Assembly: GCF_040115645.1 (NCBI RefSeq)
Contig: NW_027096021.1
Coordinates: 1-64,000, forward strand
DNA: 64,000 bases
Source: Euwallacea fornicatus
Lineage: Eukaryota; Arthropoda; Insecta; Coleoptera; Curculionidae
Reading direction: 5' to 3'
Below are positions 40,717 through 55,900 of the stretch, in pieces. The notes under the pieces are model-generated. The model saw only the letters and a list, made by a program, of their open reading frames with translations, had not been told where the DNA came from and did no database searches. Both the position numbers and the translations under genes were made by a program. Each line of letters begins with the position of its first letter. The first letter of the stretch is position 1.

Positions 40717-43580
40717 ATGAGTACTTTAACATGACACAACACATCAGAATTGCATCTTGTTGAACTTCCATGAAAAATAGTACTTTATGTGCTCAAACAC
40801 ACAACTTTTGTGACTTTTCAAAATTTGAAGCTCGATAGCTTCGGCAAATGAGGACCAAATTTGTTAAACAGACTGTCAAATTAATCAGCTCGACGAGATT
40901 TTGAAAATGTCACAACACATCATGATTGCATCTTGTTGAACTTCCAAGAAAAATAGTACTTTATGTGCTCAAACACACAACTTTTGTGACTTTTCCAATT
41001 TTGAAGCTCGATAACTTTGGCAAATGTGGACCAAATTTGTTAAACAGAGTGTCAAATTAATCAGCTCGATGAGGTTATGAAGATGTCACAACACATCATG
41101 ATTACATCTTGTTGAACTTCCATGAAAAATAGTACTTTATGTGTTCAAACACACAACTTTTGTGACTTTTCAAACTTTGAAGCTCGATAACTTCGGCAAA
41201 TGTGGAACAAATTTCTTAAACAAAGTGTCAAAGTAATCACCTCAACGAGATTTTGGAGATGTCACAACACATCATGATTACATCTTGTTGAACTTCCAAG
41301 AAAAATAGTACTTTATGTGCTCAAACACACAACTTTTGTGACTTTTCAAATTTTGAAGCTCGATAACTTCGGCAAATGAGTACCAAATTCCTTAAACAAA
41401 GTGTCAAATTAATCAGCTCGTCGAGATTTTGAAGATGTCACAACACATCAGAATTGCATCTTGTTGAACTTCCAAGAAAAATAGTACTTTATGTGCTCAA
41501 ACACACAACTTTTGTGACTTTTCAAACTTTGAAGCTCGATAGCTTCGGCAAATGAGGACCAAATTTGTTAAACAGACTGTTAAGTTAATCAGCTCGACGA
41601 GATTTTGAAAATGTCACAACACATCATGATTGCATCTTGTTGAACTTCCAAGAAAAATAGTACTTTATGTGCTCAAACACACAACTTGTGTGACTTTTAA
41701 AACTTTGAAGCTCGATAACTTCGGCAAATGAGGACCAAATTTGTTAAACAAATTGTCAAATTAATCAGCTCGACGAAATTTTGAAAATGTCACAACACAT
41801 CATGATTGCATCTTGTTGAACTTCCAAGAAAAATAGTACTTTATGTGCTCAAACACACAACTTGTGTGACTTTTCAAACTTTGAAGCTCGTTAACTTCGG
41901 CAAATGAGGACCAAATTTGTTAAACAGAGTGTCACATTAATCAGCTCGATGAGATCTTTAACATGACACAACACATCAGAATTGCATCTTGTTGAACTTA
42001 CAAGAAAAATAGTACTTTATGTGTTCAAACACACAACTTTTGTGACTTTTCAAACTTTGAAGCTCGTTAACTTCGGCAAATGAGGACCAAATTTGTTAAA
42101 CAGAGTGTCACATTAATCAGCTCGATGAGATCTTTAACATGACACAACACATCAGAATTGCATCTTGTTGAACTTACAAGAAAAATAGTACTTTATGTGT
42201 TCAAACACACAACTTTTGTGACTTTTCAAACTTTGAAGCTCGATAGCTTCGGCAAATGAGTACCAAATTTGTTAAACAGACTGTCAAATTAATCAGCTCG
42301 ACGAGATTTTGAAAATGTCACAACACATCATGATTACATCTTGTTGAACTTCCAAGAAAAATAGTACTTTATGTGTTCAAACACACAACTTTTGTGACTT
42401 TTCAAACTTTGAAGCTCGATAACTTCGGCAAATGAGGACCAAATTTGTTAAACAGACTGTCAAATTAATCAGTTCGACGAGATTTTGAAAATGTCACAAC
42501 ACATCATGATTGCATCTTGTTGAACTTCCAAGAAAAATAGTACTTTATGTGCTCAAACACACAACTTGTGTGACTTTTCAAACTTTGAAGCTCGTTAACT
42601 TCGGCAAATGAGGACCAAATTTGTTAAACAGACTGTCAAATTAATCAGCTCGACGAGATTTTGAAAATGTCACAACACATCATGATTGCATCTTGTTGAA
42701 CTTCCAAGAAAAATAGTACTTTATGTGCTCAAACACACAACTTGTGTGACTTTTCAAACTTTGAAGCTCGATAACTTCGGCAAATGAGGACCAAATTTGT
42801 TAAACAGAGTGTCAAATTAATCAGCTCGATGAGTACTTTAACATGACACAACACATCAGAATTGCATCTTGTTGAACTTCCATGAAAAATAGTACTTTAT
42901 GTGCTCAAACAAACAACTTTTGTGACTTTTCAAACTTTGAAGCTCGATAACCTCGGCAAATGTGGACCAAATTTGTTAAACAAATTGTCAAAGTAATCAC
43001 CTCAACGAGATTTTGAAGATGTCACAACACGTCATGATTACATCTTGTTGAACTTCCAAGAAAAATAGTACGTTATGTGCTCAAACAAACAACTTTTGTG
43101 ACTTTTCAAACTTTGAAGCTCGATAACTTCGGCAAATGAGGACCAAATTTGTTAAACAAACTTTCAAATTAATCACCTCAACGAGATTTTGAAGATGTCA
43201 CAACACGTCGTGATTGCATCTTGTTGAACTTCCAAGAAAAATAGTACTTTATGTGCTCAAACACACAACTTGTGTGACTTTTCAAACTTTGAAGCTCGAT
43301 AGCTTCGGCAAATGAAGACCAAATTTGTTAAACAAACTTTCAAATTAATCACCTCAACGAGATTTTGAAGATGTCACAACACGTCATGATTACATCTTGT
43401 TGAACTTCCAAGAAAAATAGTACTTTATGTGCTCAAACACACAACTTGTGTGACTTTTCAAACTTTGAAGCTCGATAGCTTCGGCAAATGAAGACCAAAT
43501 TTGTTAAACAAACTTTCAAATTAATCACCTCAACGAGATTTTGAAGATGTCACAACACGTCGTGATTGCATCTTGTTGAA

Positions 43581-44470
43581 CTTCCAAGAAAAATAGTACT
43601 TTATGTGCTCAAACACACAACTTGTGTGACTTTTAAAACTTTGAAGCTCGTTAACGTCGGCAAATGAGGACCAAATTTGTTAAACAGAGTGTCAAATTAA
43701 TCAGCTCGATGAGATCTTTAACATGACACAACACATCAGAATTGCATCTTGTTGAACTTCCAAGAAAAATAGTACTTTATGTGCTCAAACAAACAACTTT
43801 TGTGACTTTTCAAATTTTGAAGCTCGATAACTTCGGCAAATGAGTACCAAATTCCTTAAACAAAGTGTCAAATTAATCAGCTCGTCGAGATTTTGAAGAT
43901 GTCACAACACATCATGATTGCATCTTGTTGAACTTCCAAGAAAAATAGTACTTTATGTGCTCAAACACACAACTTGTGTGACTTTTCAAACTATGAAGCT
44001 CGATAACTTCGGCAAATGAGTACCAAATTTGTTAAACAAAGTTTCAAATTAATCACCTCAACGAGATTTTGAAGATGTCACAACACATCAGAATTGCATC
44101 TTGTTGAACTTCCAAGAAAAATAGTACTTTATGTGCTCAAACACACAACTTGTGTGACTTTTCAAACTTTGAAGCTCGATAGCTTCGGCAAATGTGGACC
44201 AAATTTCTTACACAAAGTGTCAAAGTAATCACCTCAACGAGATTTTGAAGATGTCACAACACATCATGATTACATCTTGTTGAACTTCCAAGAAAAATAG
44301 TACTTTATGTGCTCAAACACACAACTTTTGTGACTTTTCAAACTTTGAAGCCCGATAACTTCGGCAAATGAGTACCAAATTCCTTAAACAAAGTGTCAAA
44401 TTAATCAGCTCGTCGAGATTTTGAAGATGTCACAACACATCAGAATTGCATCTTGTTGACCTTCCAAGAA
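43581..44470. repeat. Same module, copy 2 of 3
   Basis: Matches 46749-47638 at an offset of 3,168 bp up to and including the rare CTTGTTGACCTTCC (44452 and 47620), then diverges. Matches copy 1 at 36541 over the first four monomers, apart from the CATCAGAATTG versus CATCATGATTAC difference near 37231 and 44271. Confidence 0.82.
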
Positions 44471-44837
44471 AAATAGTACTTTATGTGCTCAAACACACAA
44501 CTTTTGTGACTTTTCAAACTTTGAAGCTCGATAACTTCGGCAAATGAGTACTAAATTCCTTAAACAAAGTGTCAAATTAATCAGCTCGACGAGATTTTGA
44601 AGATGTCACAACACATCATGATTGCATCTTGTTGAACTTCCAAGAAAAATAGTACTTTATGTGCTCAAACACACAACTTTTGTGACTTTTCAAACTTTGA
44701 AGCTCGATAACTTCGGCAAATGTGGACCAAATTTCTTAAACAAATTGTCAAATTAATCAGCTCGACGAGATTTTGAAAATGTCACAACACATCATGATTG
44801 CATCTTGTTGAACTTCCAAGAAAAATAGTACTTTATG

Positions 44838-46117
44838 TGCTCAAACACACAACTTGTGTGACTTTTCAAACTTTGAAGCTCGATAACTTCGGCAAATGTG
44901 GACCAAATTTCTTAAACAAAGTGTCAAAATAATCACCTCAACGAGATTTTGAAGATGTCACAACACATCATGATTACATCTTGTTGAACTTCCAAGAAAA
45001 ATAGTACTATATGTGCTCAAACACACAACTTTTGTGACTTTTCCAATTTTGAAGCTCGATAACTTTGGCAAATGTGGACCAAATTTGTTAAACAGTTTGT
45101 CAAATTAATCAGCTCGACGAGGTTATGAAGATTTCACAACACATGATGATTACATCTTGTTGAACTTCCAAGAAAAATAGTACTATATGTGCTCAAACAA
45201 ACAACTTTTGTGACTTTTCAAACTTTGAAGCTCGATAGCTTCGGCAAATGAAGACCAAATTTGTTAAACAAAGTGTCAAATTAATCAGCTCGACGAGATG
45301 TTGAATATGTCACAACACATCATGATTACATCTTGTTGAACATCCAAGAAAAATAGTACTTTATGTGCTCAAACACACAACTTGTGTGACTTTTCAAACT
45401 TTGAAGCTCGATAACTTCGGCAAATGAGGACCAAATTTCTTAAACAAAGTGTCAAAGTAATCACCTCAACGAGATTTTGAAGATGTCACAACACAACAGA
45501 ATTGCATCTTGTTGAACTTCCAAGAAAAATAGTACTTTATGTGCTCAAACACACAACTTTTGTGACTTTTCAAACTTTGAAGCTCGATAACTTCGGCAAA
45601 TGAGGACCAAATTTCTTAAACAAAGTGTCAAGTTAATCAGCTCGACGAGATTTTGAATATGTCACAACACATCATGATTACATCTTGTTGAACATCCAAG
45701 AAAAATAGTACTTTATGTGCTCAAACACACAACTTGTGTGACTTTTCAAACTTTGAAGCTCGATAACTTCGGCAAATGAGGACCAAATTTCTTAAACAAA
45801 GTGTCAAAGTAATCACCTCCACGAGATTTTGAAGATGTCACAACACATCATGATTACATCTTGTTGAACTTCCAAGAAAAATAGTACTTTATGTGCTCAA
45901 ACACACATATTTTGTGACTTTTCAAACTTTGAAGCTCGATAACTTCGGCAAATGTAGACCAAATTTCTTAAACAAAGTGTCAAAGTAATCAACTCAACGA
46001 GATTTTGAAGATGTCACAACACATCGTGATTGCATCTTGTTGAACTTCCAAGAAAAATAGTACTTTATGTGCTCAAACACACAACTTTTGTGACTTTTCA
46101 AACTTTGAAGCTCGATA
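44838..46117. repeat. 1.28 kb module duplicated 15,840 bp away, copy 1
   Basis: Seven-plus monomers match 60678-61957 at an offset of exactly 15,840 bp (90 x 176), with two differences seen (G/T near 44855 and A/C in AATAGTACT/AATAGTCCT near 45358). It shares the AAACAGTTTGTC form, while the intervening HOR copies at 50371 and 54771 have AAACAATTTGTC. So the two distant copies are closer to each other than to those between them. Confidence 0.88.
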
Positions 46118-46748
46118 GCTTCGGCAAATGAAGACCAAATTTGTTAAACAAAGTGTCAAATTAATCAGCTCGACGAGATTTTGAATATGACACAACACAT
46201 CATGATTGCATCTAGTTGAATTTCCAAGAAAAATAGTACTTTATGTGCTCAAACACACATATTTTGTGACTTTTCACATTTTGAAGCTCGATAACTTTGG
46301 CAAATGTGGACCAAATTTGTTAACCAAAGTGTCAAATTAATCAGCTCGACGAGATCTTTAAAATGACACAACAATTCATGATTGCATCTTGTTGAATTTC
46401 CAAGAAAAATAGTACTTTATGTGCTCAAACACACAACTTTTGTGACTTTTCAAACTTTGAAGCTCGATAACTTCGGCAAATGAGTACCAAATTCCTTAAA
46501 CAAAGTGTCAAAGTAATCAGCTCGACGAGATTTTGAAGATGTCACAACACATCAGAATTGCATCTTGTTGAACTTCCAAGAAAAATAGTACTTTATGTGC
46601 TCAAACACACAACTTGTGTGACTTTTAAAACTTTGAAGCTCGATAACTTCGGCAAATGAGGACCAAATTTGTTAAACAAATTGTCAAATTAATCAGCTCG
46701 ACGAGATTTTGAAAATGTCACAACACATCTTGATTGCATCTTGTTGAA

Positions 46749-47638
46749 CTTCCAAGAAAAATAGTACTTTATGTGCTCAAACACACAACTTGTGTGACTT
46801 TTAAAACTTTGAAGCTCGTTAACGTCGGCAAATGAGGACCAAATTTGTTAAACAGAGTGTCAAATTAATCAGCTCGATGAGATCTTTAACATGACACAAC
46901 ACATCAGAATTGCATCTTGTTGAACTTCCAAGAAAAATAGTACTTTATGTGCTCAAACAAACAACTTTTGTGACTTTTCAAATTTTGAAGCTCGATAACT
47001 TCGGCAAATGAGTACCAAATTCCTTAAACAAAGTGTCAAATTAATCAGCTCGTCGAGATTTTGAAGATGTCACAACACATCATGATTGCATCTTGTTGAA
47101 CTTCCAAGAAAAATAGTACTTTATGTGCTCAAACACACAACTTGTGTGACTTTTCAAACTATGAAGCTCGATAACTTCGGCAAATGAGTACCAAATTTGT
47201 TAAACAAAGTTTCAAATTAATCACCTCAACGAGATTTTGAAGATGTCACAACACATCAGAATTGCATCTTGTTGAACTTCCAAGAAAAATAGTACTTTAT
47301 GTGCTCAAACACACAACTTGTGTGACTTTTCAAACTTTGAAGCTCGATAGCTTCGGCAAATGTGGACCAAATTTCTTACACAAAGTGTCAAAGTAATCAC
47401 CTCAACGAGATTTTGAAGATGTCACAACACATCATGATTACATCTTGTTGAACTTCCAAGAAAAATAGTACTTTATGTGCTCAAACACACAACTTTTGTG
47501 ACTTTTCAAACTTTGAAGCCCGATAACTTCGGCAAATGAGTACCAAATTCCTTAAACAAAGTGTCAAATTAATCAGCTCGTCGAGATTTTGAAGATGTCA
47601 CAACACATCAGAATTGCATCTTGTTGACCTTCCAAGAA
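46749..47638. repeat. Same module, copy 3 of 3
   Basis: Third occurrence of the GTTAACGTCGG / ACTATGAAG module, 18 monomers after copy 2. It is followed at once by the module shared with 39590, showing that HOR blocks have been joined in new combinations. Confidence 0.82.
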
Positions 47639-47685
47639 AAATAGTACTTTATGTGCTCAAACACACAACTTTTGTGACTTTTCAA

Positions 47686-48812
47686 ACTTTGAAGCTCGAT
47701 AACTTCGGCAAATGAGGACCAAATTTGTTAAACAGAGTGTCAAATTAATCAGCTCGACGAGATCTTTAACATGACACAACACATCATGATTGCATCTTGT
47801 TGAACTTCCAAGAAAAATAGTACTTTATGTGCTCAAACACACAACTTTTGTGACTTTTCAAACTTTGAAGCTCGATAACTTCGGCAAATGAGTACCAAAT
47901 TCCTTAAACAAAGTGTCAAATTAATCAGCTCGTCGAGATTTTGAAGATGTCACAACACATCAGAATTGCATCTTGTTGAACTTACAAGAAAAATAATACT
48001 TTATGTGCTCAAACACACAACTTTTGTGACTTTTCAAATTTTGAAGCTCGATAGCTTCGGCAAATGAGGACCAAATTTGTTAAACAAACTGTCAAATTAA
48101 TCAGCTCGACGAGATTTTGAAAATGTCACAAAACATCATGATTGCATCTTGTTGAACTTCCAAGAAAAATAGTACTTTATGTGCTCAAACACACAACTTG
48201 TGTGACTTTTCAAACTTTGAAGCTCGTTAACTTCGGCAAATGAGGACCAAATTTGTTAAACAGAGTGTCAAATTAATCAGCTCGATGAGATCTTTAACAT
48301 GACACAACACATTAGAATTGCATCTTGTTGAACTTCCAAGAAAAATAGTACTTTATGTGCTCAAACACACAACTTTTGTGACTTTTCAAACTTTGAAGCT
48401 CGATAGCTTCGGCAAATGAGGACCAAATTTGTTAAACAGAGTGTCAAATTAATCAGCTCGATGAGATCTTTAACATGACACAACACATCAGAATTGCATC
48501 TTGTTGAACTTACAAGAAAAATAGTACTTTATGTGTTCAAACACACAACTTTTGTGACTTTTCAAACTTTGAAGCTCGATAACTTCGGCAAATGAGGACC
48601 AAATTTGTTAAACAGACTGTCAAATTAATCAGCTCGACGAGATTTTGAAAATGTCACAACACATCATGATTGCATCTTGTTGAACTTCCAAGAAAAATAG
48701 TACTTTATGTGCTCAAACACACAACTTGTGTGACTTTTCAAACTTTGAAGCTCGTTAACTTCGGCAAATGAGGACCAAATTTGTTAAACAGAGTGTCAAA
48801 TTAATCAGCTCG
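47686..48812. repeat. Dispersed module in family B, copy 2
   Basis: Partner of 39590-40716, lying between the third GTTAACGTCGG module and the 25-mer HOR. Identity ends near 48812. Confidence 0.85.
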
Positions 48813-51800
48813 ATGAGATCTTTAACATGACACAACACATCAGAATTGCATCTTGTTGAACTTCCAAGAAAAATAGTACTTTATGTGCTCAAACACACAA
48901 CTTTTGTGACTTTTCAAACTATGAAGCTCGATAACTTCGGCAAATGAGGACCAAATTCCTTAAACAAAGTGTCAAATTAATCAGCTCGTCGAGATTTTCA
49001 AGATGTCACAACACATCAGAATTGCATCTTGTTGAACTTCCAAGAAAAATAGTACTTTATGTTCTCAAACACACAACTTTTGTGACTTTTCAAAATTTGA
49101 AGCTCGATAGCTTCGGCAAATGAGGACCAAATTTGTTAAACAGACTGTCAAATTAATCAGCTCGACGAGATTTTGAAAATGTCACAACACATCATGATTG
49201 CATCTTGTTGAACTTCCAAGAAAAATAGTACTTTATGTGCTCAAACACACAACTTTTGTGACTTTTCCAATTTTGAAGCTCGATAACTTTGGCAAATGTG
49301 GACCAAATTTGTTAAACAGAGTGTCAAATTAATCAGCTCGATGAGGTTATGAAGATGTCACAACACATCATGATTACATCTTGTTGAACTTCCATGAAAA
49401 ATAGTACTTTATGTGTTCAAACACACAACTTTTGTGACTTTTCAAACTTTGAAGCTCGATAACTTCGGCAAATGTGGACCAAATTTGTTAAACAAAGTGT
49501 CAAAGTAATCAACTCAACGAGATTTTGAAGATGTCACAACACATCGTGATTGCATCTTGTTGAACTTCCAAGAAAAATAGTACTTTATGTGCTCAAACAC
49601 ACAACTTGTGTGACTTTTCAAACTTTGAAGCTCGATAACTTCGGCAAATGTGGACCAAATTTCTTAAACAAAGTGTCAAAGTAATCAACTCAACGAGATT
49701 TTGAAGATGTCACAACAGATCGTGATTGCATCTTGTTGAACTTCCAAGAAAAATAGTACTTTATGTGCTCAAACACACAACTTTTGTGACTTTTCAAACT
49801 TTGAAGCTCGATAACTTCGGCAAATGTGGACCAAAGTTCTTAAACAAAGTGTCAAAGTAATCAACTCAACGAGATATTGAAGATGTCACAACAGATCGTG
49901 ATTGCATCTTGTTGAACTTCCAAGAAAAATAGTACTTTATGTGCTCAAACACACAACTTTTGTGACTTTTCAAACTTTGAAGCTCGATAACTTCGGCAAA
50001 TGTGGACCAAATTTCTTAAACAAATTGTCAAATTAATCAGCTCGACGAGATTTTGAAAATGTCACAACACATCATGATTGCATCTTGTTGAACTTCCAAG
50101 AAAAATAGTACTTTATGTGCTCAAACACACAACTTGTGTGACTTTTCAAACTTTGAAGCTCGATAACTTCGGCAAATGTGGACCAAATTTCTTAAACAAA
50201 GTGTCAAAATAATCATCTCAACGAGATTTTGAAGATGTCACAACACATCATGATTACATCTTGTTGAACTTCCAAGAAAAATAGTACTATATGTGCTCAA
50301 ACACACAACTTTTGTGACTTTTCCAATTTTGAAGCTCGATAACTTTGGCAAATGTGGACCAAATTTGTTAAACAATTTGTCAAATTAATCAGCTCGACGA
50401 GGTTATGAAGATTTCACAACACATGATGATTACATCTTGTTGAACTTCCAAGAAAAATAGTACTATATGTGCTCAAACAAACAACTTTTGTGACTTTTCA
50501 AACTTTGAAGCTCGATAGCTTCGGCAAATGAAGACCAAATTTGTTAAACAAAGTGTCAAAGTAATCAACTCAACGAGATTTTGAAGATGTCACAACACAT
50601 CGTGATTGCATCTTGTTGAACTTCCAAGAAAAATAGTACTTTATGTGCTCAAACACACAACTTTTGTGACTTTTCAAACTTTGAAGCTCGATAACTTCGG
50701 CAAATGAGGACCAAATTTCTTAAACAAAGTGTCAAGTTAATCAGCTCGACGAGATTTTGAATATGTCACAACACATCATGATTACATCTTGTTGAACATC
50801 CAAGAAAAATAGTACTTTATGTGCTCAAACACACAACTTGTGTGACTTTTCAAACTTTGAAGCTCGATAACTTCGGCAAATGAGGACCAAATTTCTTAAA
50901 CAAAGTGTCAAAGTAATCACCTCCACGAGATTTTGAAGATGTCACAACACATCATGATTACATCTTGTTGAACTTCCAAGAAAAATAGTACTTTATGTGC
51001 TCAAACACACATATTTTGTGACTTTTCAAACTTTGAAGCTCGATAACTTCGGCAAATGTAGACCAAATTTCTTAAACAAAGTGTCAAAGTAATCAACTCA
51101 ACGAGATTTTGAAGATGTCACAACACATCGTGATTGCATCTTGTTGAACTTCCAAGAAAAATAGTACTTTATGTGCTCAAACACACAACTTTTGTGACTT
51201 TTCAAACTTTGAAGCTCGATAGCTTCGGCAAATGAAGACCAAATTTGTTAAACAAAGTGTCAAATTAATCAGCTCGACGAGATTTTGAATATGACACAAC
51301 ACATCATGATTGCATCTAGTTGAATTTCCAAGAAAAATAGTACTTTATGTGCTCAAACACACATATTTTGTGACTTTTCACATTTTGAAGCTCGATAACT
51401 TTGGCAAATGTGGACCAAATTTGTTAACCAAAGTGTCAAATTAATCAGCTCGACGAGATCTTTAAAATGACACAACAATTCATGATTGCATCTTGTTGAA
51501 TTTCCAAGAAAAATAGTACTTTATGTGCTCAAACACACAACTTTTGTGACTTTTCAAACTTTGAAGCTCGATAACTTCGGCAAATGAGTACTAAATTCCT
51601 TGAACAAAGTGTCAAATTAATCAGTTCGACGAGATTTTGAAGATGTCACAACACATCGTGATTGCATCTTGTTGAACTTCCAAGAAAAATAGTACTTTAT
51701 GTGCTCAAACACACAACTTGTGTGACTTTTCAAACTTTGAAGCTCGATAACTTCGGCAAATGTGGACCAAATTTCTTAAACAAAGTGTCAAAGTAATCAA

Positions 51801-52933
51801 CTCAACGAGATTTTGAAGATGTCACAACAGATCGTGATTGCATCTTGTTGAACTTCCAAGAAAAATAGTACTTTATGTGCTCAAACACACAACTTTTGTG
51901 ACTTTTCAAACTTTGAAGCTCGATAACTTCGGCAAATGTGGACCAAAGTTCTTAAACAAAGTGTCAAAGTAATCAACTCAACGAGATATTGAAGATGTCA
52001 CAACAGATCGTGATTGCATCTTGTTGAACTTCCAAGAAAAATAGTACTTTATGTGCTCAAACACACAACTTTTGTGACTTTTCAAACTTTGAAGCTCGAT
52101 AACTTCGGCAAATGTGGACCAAATTTCTTAAACAAAGTGTCAAAGTAATCAACTCAACGAGATTTTGAAGATGTCACAACACATCGTGATTGCATCTTGT
52201 TGAACTTCCAAGAAAAATAGTACTTTATGTGCTCAAACACACAACTTTTGTGACTTTTCAAACTTTGAAGCTCGATAACTTCGGCAAATGAGGACCAAAT
52301 TTGTTAAACAGAGTGTCAAATTAATCAGCTCGACGAGATTTTGAAGATGTCACAACACAACAGAATTGCATCTTGTTGAACTTCCAAGAAAAATAGTACT
52401 TTATGTGCTCAAACACACAACTTTTGTGACTTTTCAAACTTTGAAGCTCGATAACATCGGCAAATGTGGACCAAATTTCTTAAACAAAGTGTCAAAGTAA
52501 TCAACTCAACGAGATTTTGAAGATGTCACAACACATCATGATTACATCTTGTTGAACATCCAAGAAAAATAGTACTTTATGTGCTCAAACACACAACTTG
52601 TGTGACTTTTCAAACTTTGAAGCTCGATAACTTCGGCAAATGAGGACCAAATTTCTTAAACAAAGTGTCAAAGTAATCACCTCAACGAGATTTTGAAGAT
52701 GTCACAACACATCATTATTACATCTTGTTGAACTTCCAAGAAAAATAGTACTTTATGTGCTCAAACACACAACTTTTGTGACTTTTCAAACTTTGAAGCT
52801 CGATAACTTCGGCAAATGAGGACCAAATTTGTTAAACAGAGTGTCAAATTAATCAGCTCGACGAGATTTTGAAAATGTCACAACACATCATGATTGCATC
52901 TTGTTGAACTTCCAAGAAAAATAGTACTTTATG
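48534..52933. repeat. 25-mer HOR (4,400 bp), copy 1
   Basis: The 4,400 bp unit (25 x 176) is followed directly by a second copy. Identity was checked at many points from 48538 to 52872 with no difference seen outside the edges. Marks include GATTTTCAAGATG, GTTCTCAAACAC, TTTTCCAATTTTG, ACCAAAGTTC (twice per unit, 12 monomers apart), AAACAATTTGTC, TTTTCACATTTTG, ACAATTCATG (51475) and GATAACATCGG. Confidence 0.93.
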
Positions 52934-55900
52934 TGCTCAAACACACAACTTTTGTGACTTTTCAAACTTTGAAGCTCGATAACTTCGGCAAATGAGGACC
53001 AAATTTGTTAAACAGACTGTCAAATTAATCAGCTCGACGAGATTTTGAAAATGTCACAACACATCATGATTGCATCTTGTTGAACTTCCAAGAAAAATAG
53101 TACTTTATGTGCTCAAACACACAACTTGTGTGACTTTTCAAACTTTGAAGCTCGTTAACTTCGGCAAATGAGGACCAAATTTGTTAAACAGAGTGTCAAA
53201 TTAATCAGCTCGATGAGATCTTTAACATGACACAACACATCAGAATTGCATCTTGTTGAACTTCCAAGAAAAATAGTACTTTATGTGCTCAAACACACAA
53301 CTTTTGTGACTTTTCAAACTATGAAGCTCGATAACTTCGGCAAATGAGGACCAAATTCCTTAAACAAAGTGTCAAATTAATCAGCTCGTCGAGATTTTCA
53401 AGATGTCACAACACATCAGAATTGCATCTTGTTGAACTTCCAAGAAAAATAGTACTTTATGTTCTCAAACACACAACTTTTGTGACTTTTCAAAATTTGA
53501 AGCTCGATAGCTTCGGCAAATGAGGACCAAATTTGTTAAACAGACTGTCAAATTAATCAGCTCGACGAGATTTTGAAAATGTCACAACACATCATGATTG
53601 CATCTTGTTGAACTTCCAAGAAAAATAGTACTTTATGTGCTCAAACACACAACTTTTGTGACTTTTCCAATTTTGAAGCTCGATAACTTTGGCAAATGTG
53701 GACCAAATTTGTTAAACAGAGTGTCAAATTAATCAGCTCGATGAGGTTATGAAGATGTCACAACACATCATGATTACATCTTGTTGAACTTCCATGAAAA
53801 ATAGTACTTTATGTGTTCAAACACACAACTTTTGTGACTTTTCAAACTTTGAAGCTCGATAACTTCGGCAAATGTGGACCAAATTTGTTAAACAAAGTGT
53901 CAAAGTAATCAACTCAACGAGATTTTGAAGATGTCACAACACATCGTGATTGCATCTTGTTGAACTTCCAAGAAAAATAGTACTTTATGTGCTCAAACAC
54001 ACAACTTGTGTGACTTTTCAAACTTTGAAGCTCGATAACTTCGGCAAATGTGGACCAAATTTCTTAAACAAAGTGTCAAAGTAATCAACTCAACGAGATT
54101 TTGAAGATGTCACAACAGATCGTGATTGCATCTTGTTGAACTTCCAAGAAAAATAGTACTTTATGTGCTCAAACACACAACTTTTGTGACTTTTCAAACT
54201 TTGAAGCTCGATAACTTCGGCAAATGTGGACCAAAGTTCTTAAACAAAGTGTCAAAGTAATCAACTCAACGAGATATTGAAGATGTCACAACAGATCGTG
54301 ATTGCATCTTGTTGAACTTCCAAGAAAAATAGTACTTTATGTGCTCAAACACACAACTTTTGTGACTTTTCAAACTTTGAAGCTCGATAACTTCGGCAAA
54401 TGTGGACCAAATTTCTTAAACAAATTGTCAAATTAATCAGCTCGACGAGATTTTGAAAATGTCACAACACATCATGATTGCATCTTGTTGAACTTCCAAG
54501 AAAAATAGTACTTTATGTGCTCAAACACACAACTTGTGTGACTTTTCAAACTTTGAAGCTCGATAACTTCGGCAAATGTGGACCAAATTTCTTAAACAAA
54601 GTGTCAAAATAATCATCTCAACGAGATTTTGAAGATGTCACAACACATCATGATTACATCTTGTTGAACTTCCAAGAAAAATAGTACTATATGTGCTCAA
54701 ACACACAACTTTTGTGACTTTTCCAATTTTGAAGCTCGATAACTTTGGCAAATGTGGACCAAATTTGTTAAACAATTTGTCAAATTAATCAGCTCGACGA
54801 GGTTATGAAGATTTCACAACACATGATGATTACATCTTGTTGAACTTCCAAGAAAAATAGTACTATATGTGCTCAAACAAACAACTTTTGTGACTTTTCA
54901 AACTTTGAAGCTCGATAGCTTCGGCAAATGAAGACCAAATTTGTTAAACAAAGTGTCAAAGTAATCAACTCAACGAGATTTTGAAGATGTCACAACACAT
55001 CGTGATTGCATCTTGTTGAACTTCCAAGAAAAATAGTACTTTATGTGCTCAAACACACAACTTTTGTGACTTTTCAAACTTTGAAGCTCGATAACTTCGG
55101 CAAATGAGGACCAAATTTCTTAAACAAAGTGTCAAGTTAATCAGCTCGACGAGATTTTGAATATGTCACAACACATCATGATTACATCTTGTTGAACATC
55201 CAAGAAAAATAGTACTTTATGTGCTCAAACACACAACTTGTGTGACTTTTCAAACTTTGAAGCTCGATAACTTCGGCAAATGAGGACCAAATTTCTTAAA
55301 CAAAGTGTCAAAGTAATCACCTCCACGAGATTTTGAAGATGTCACAACACATCATGATTACATCTTGTTGAACTTCCAAGAAAAATAGTACTTTATGTGC
55401 TCAAACACACATATTTTGTGACTTTTCAAACTTTGAAGCTCGATAACTTCGGCAAATGTAGACCAAATTTCTTAAACAAAGTGTCAAAGTAATCAACTCA
55501 ACGAGATTTTGAAGATGTCACAACACATCGTGATTGCATCTTGTTGAACTTCCAAGAAAAATAGTACTTTATGTGCTCAAACACACAACTTTTGTGACTT
55601 TTCAAACTTTGAAGCTCGATAGCTTCGGCAAATGAAGACCAAATTTGTTAAACAAAGTGTCAAATTAATCAGCTCGACGAGATTTTGAATATGACACAAC
55701 ACATCATGATTGCATCTAGTTGAATTTCCAAGAAAAATAGTACTTTATGTGCTCAAACACACATATTTTGTGACTTTTCACATTTTGAAGCTCGATAACT
55801 TTGGCAAATGTGGACCAAATTTGTTAACCAAAGTGTCAAATTAATCAGCTCGACGAGATCTTTAAAATGACACAACAATTCATGATTGCATCTTGTTGAA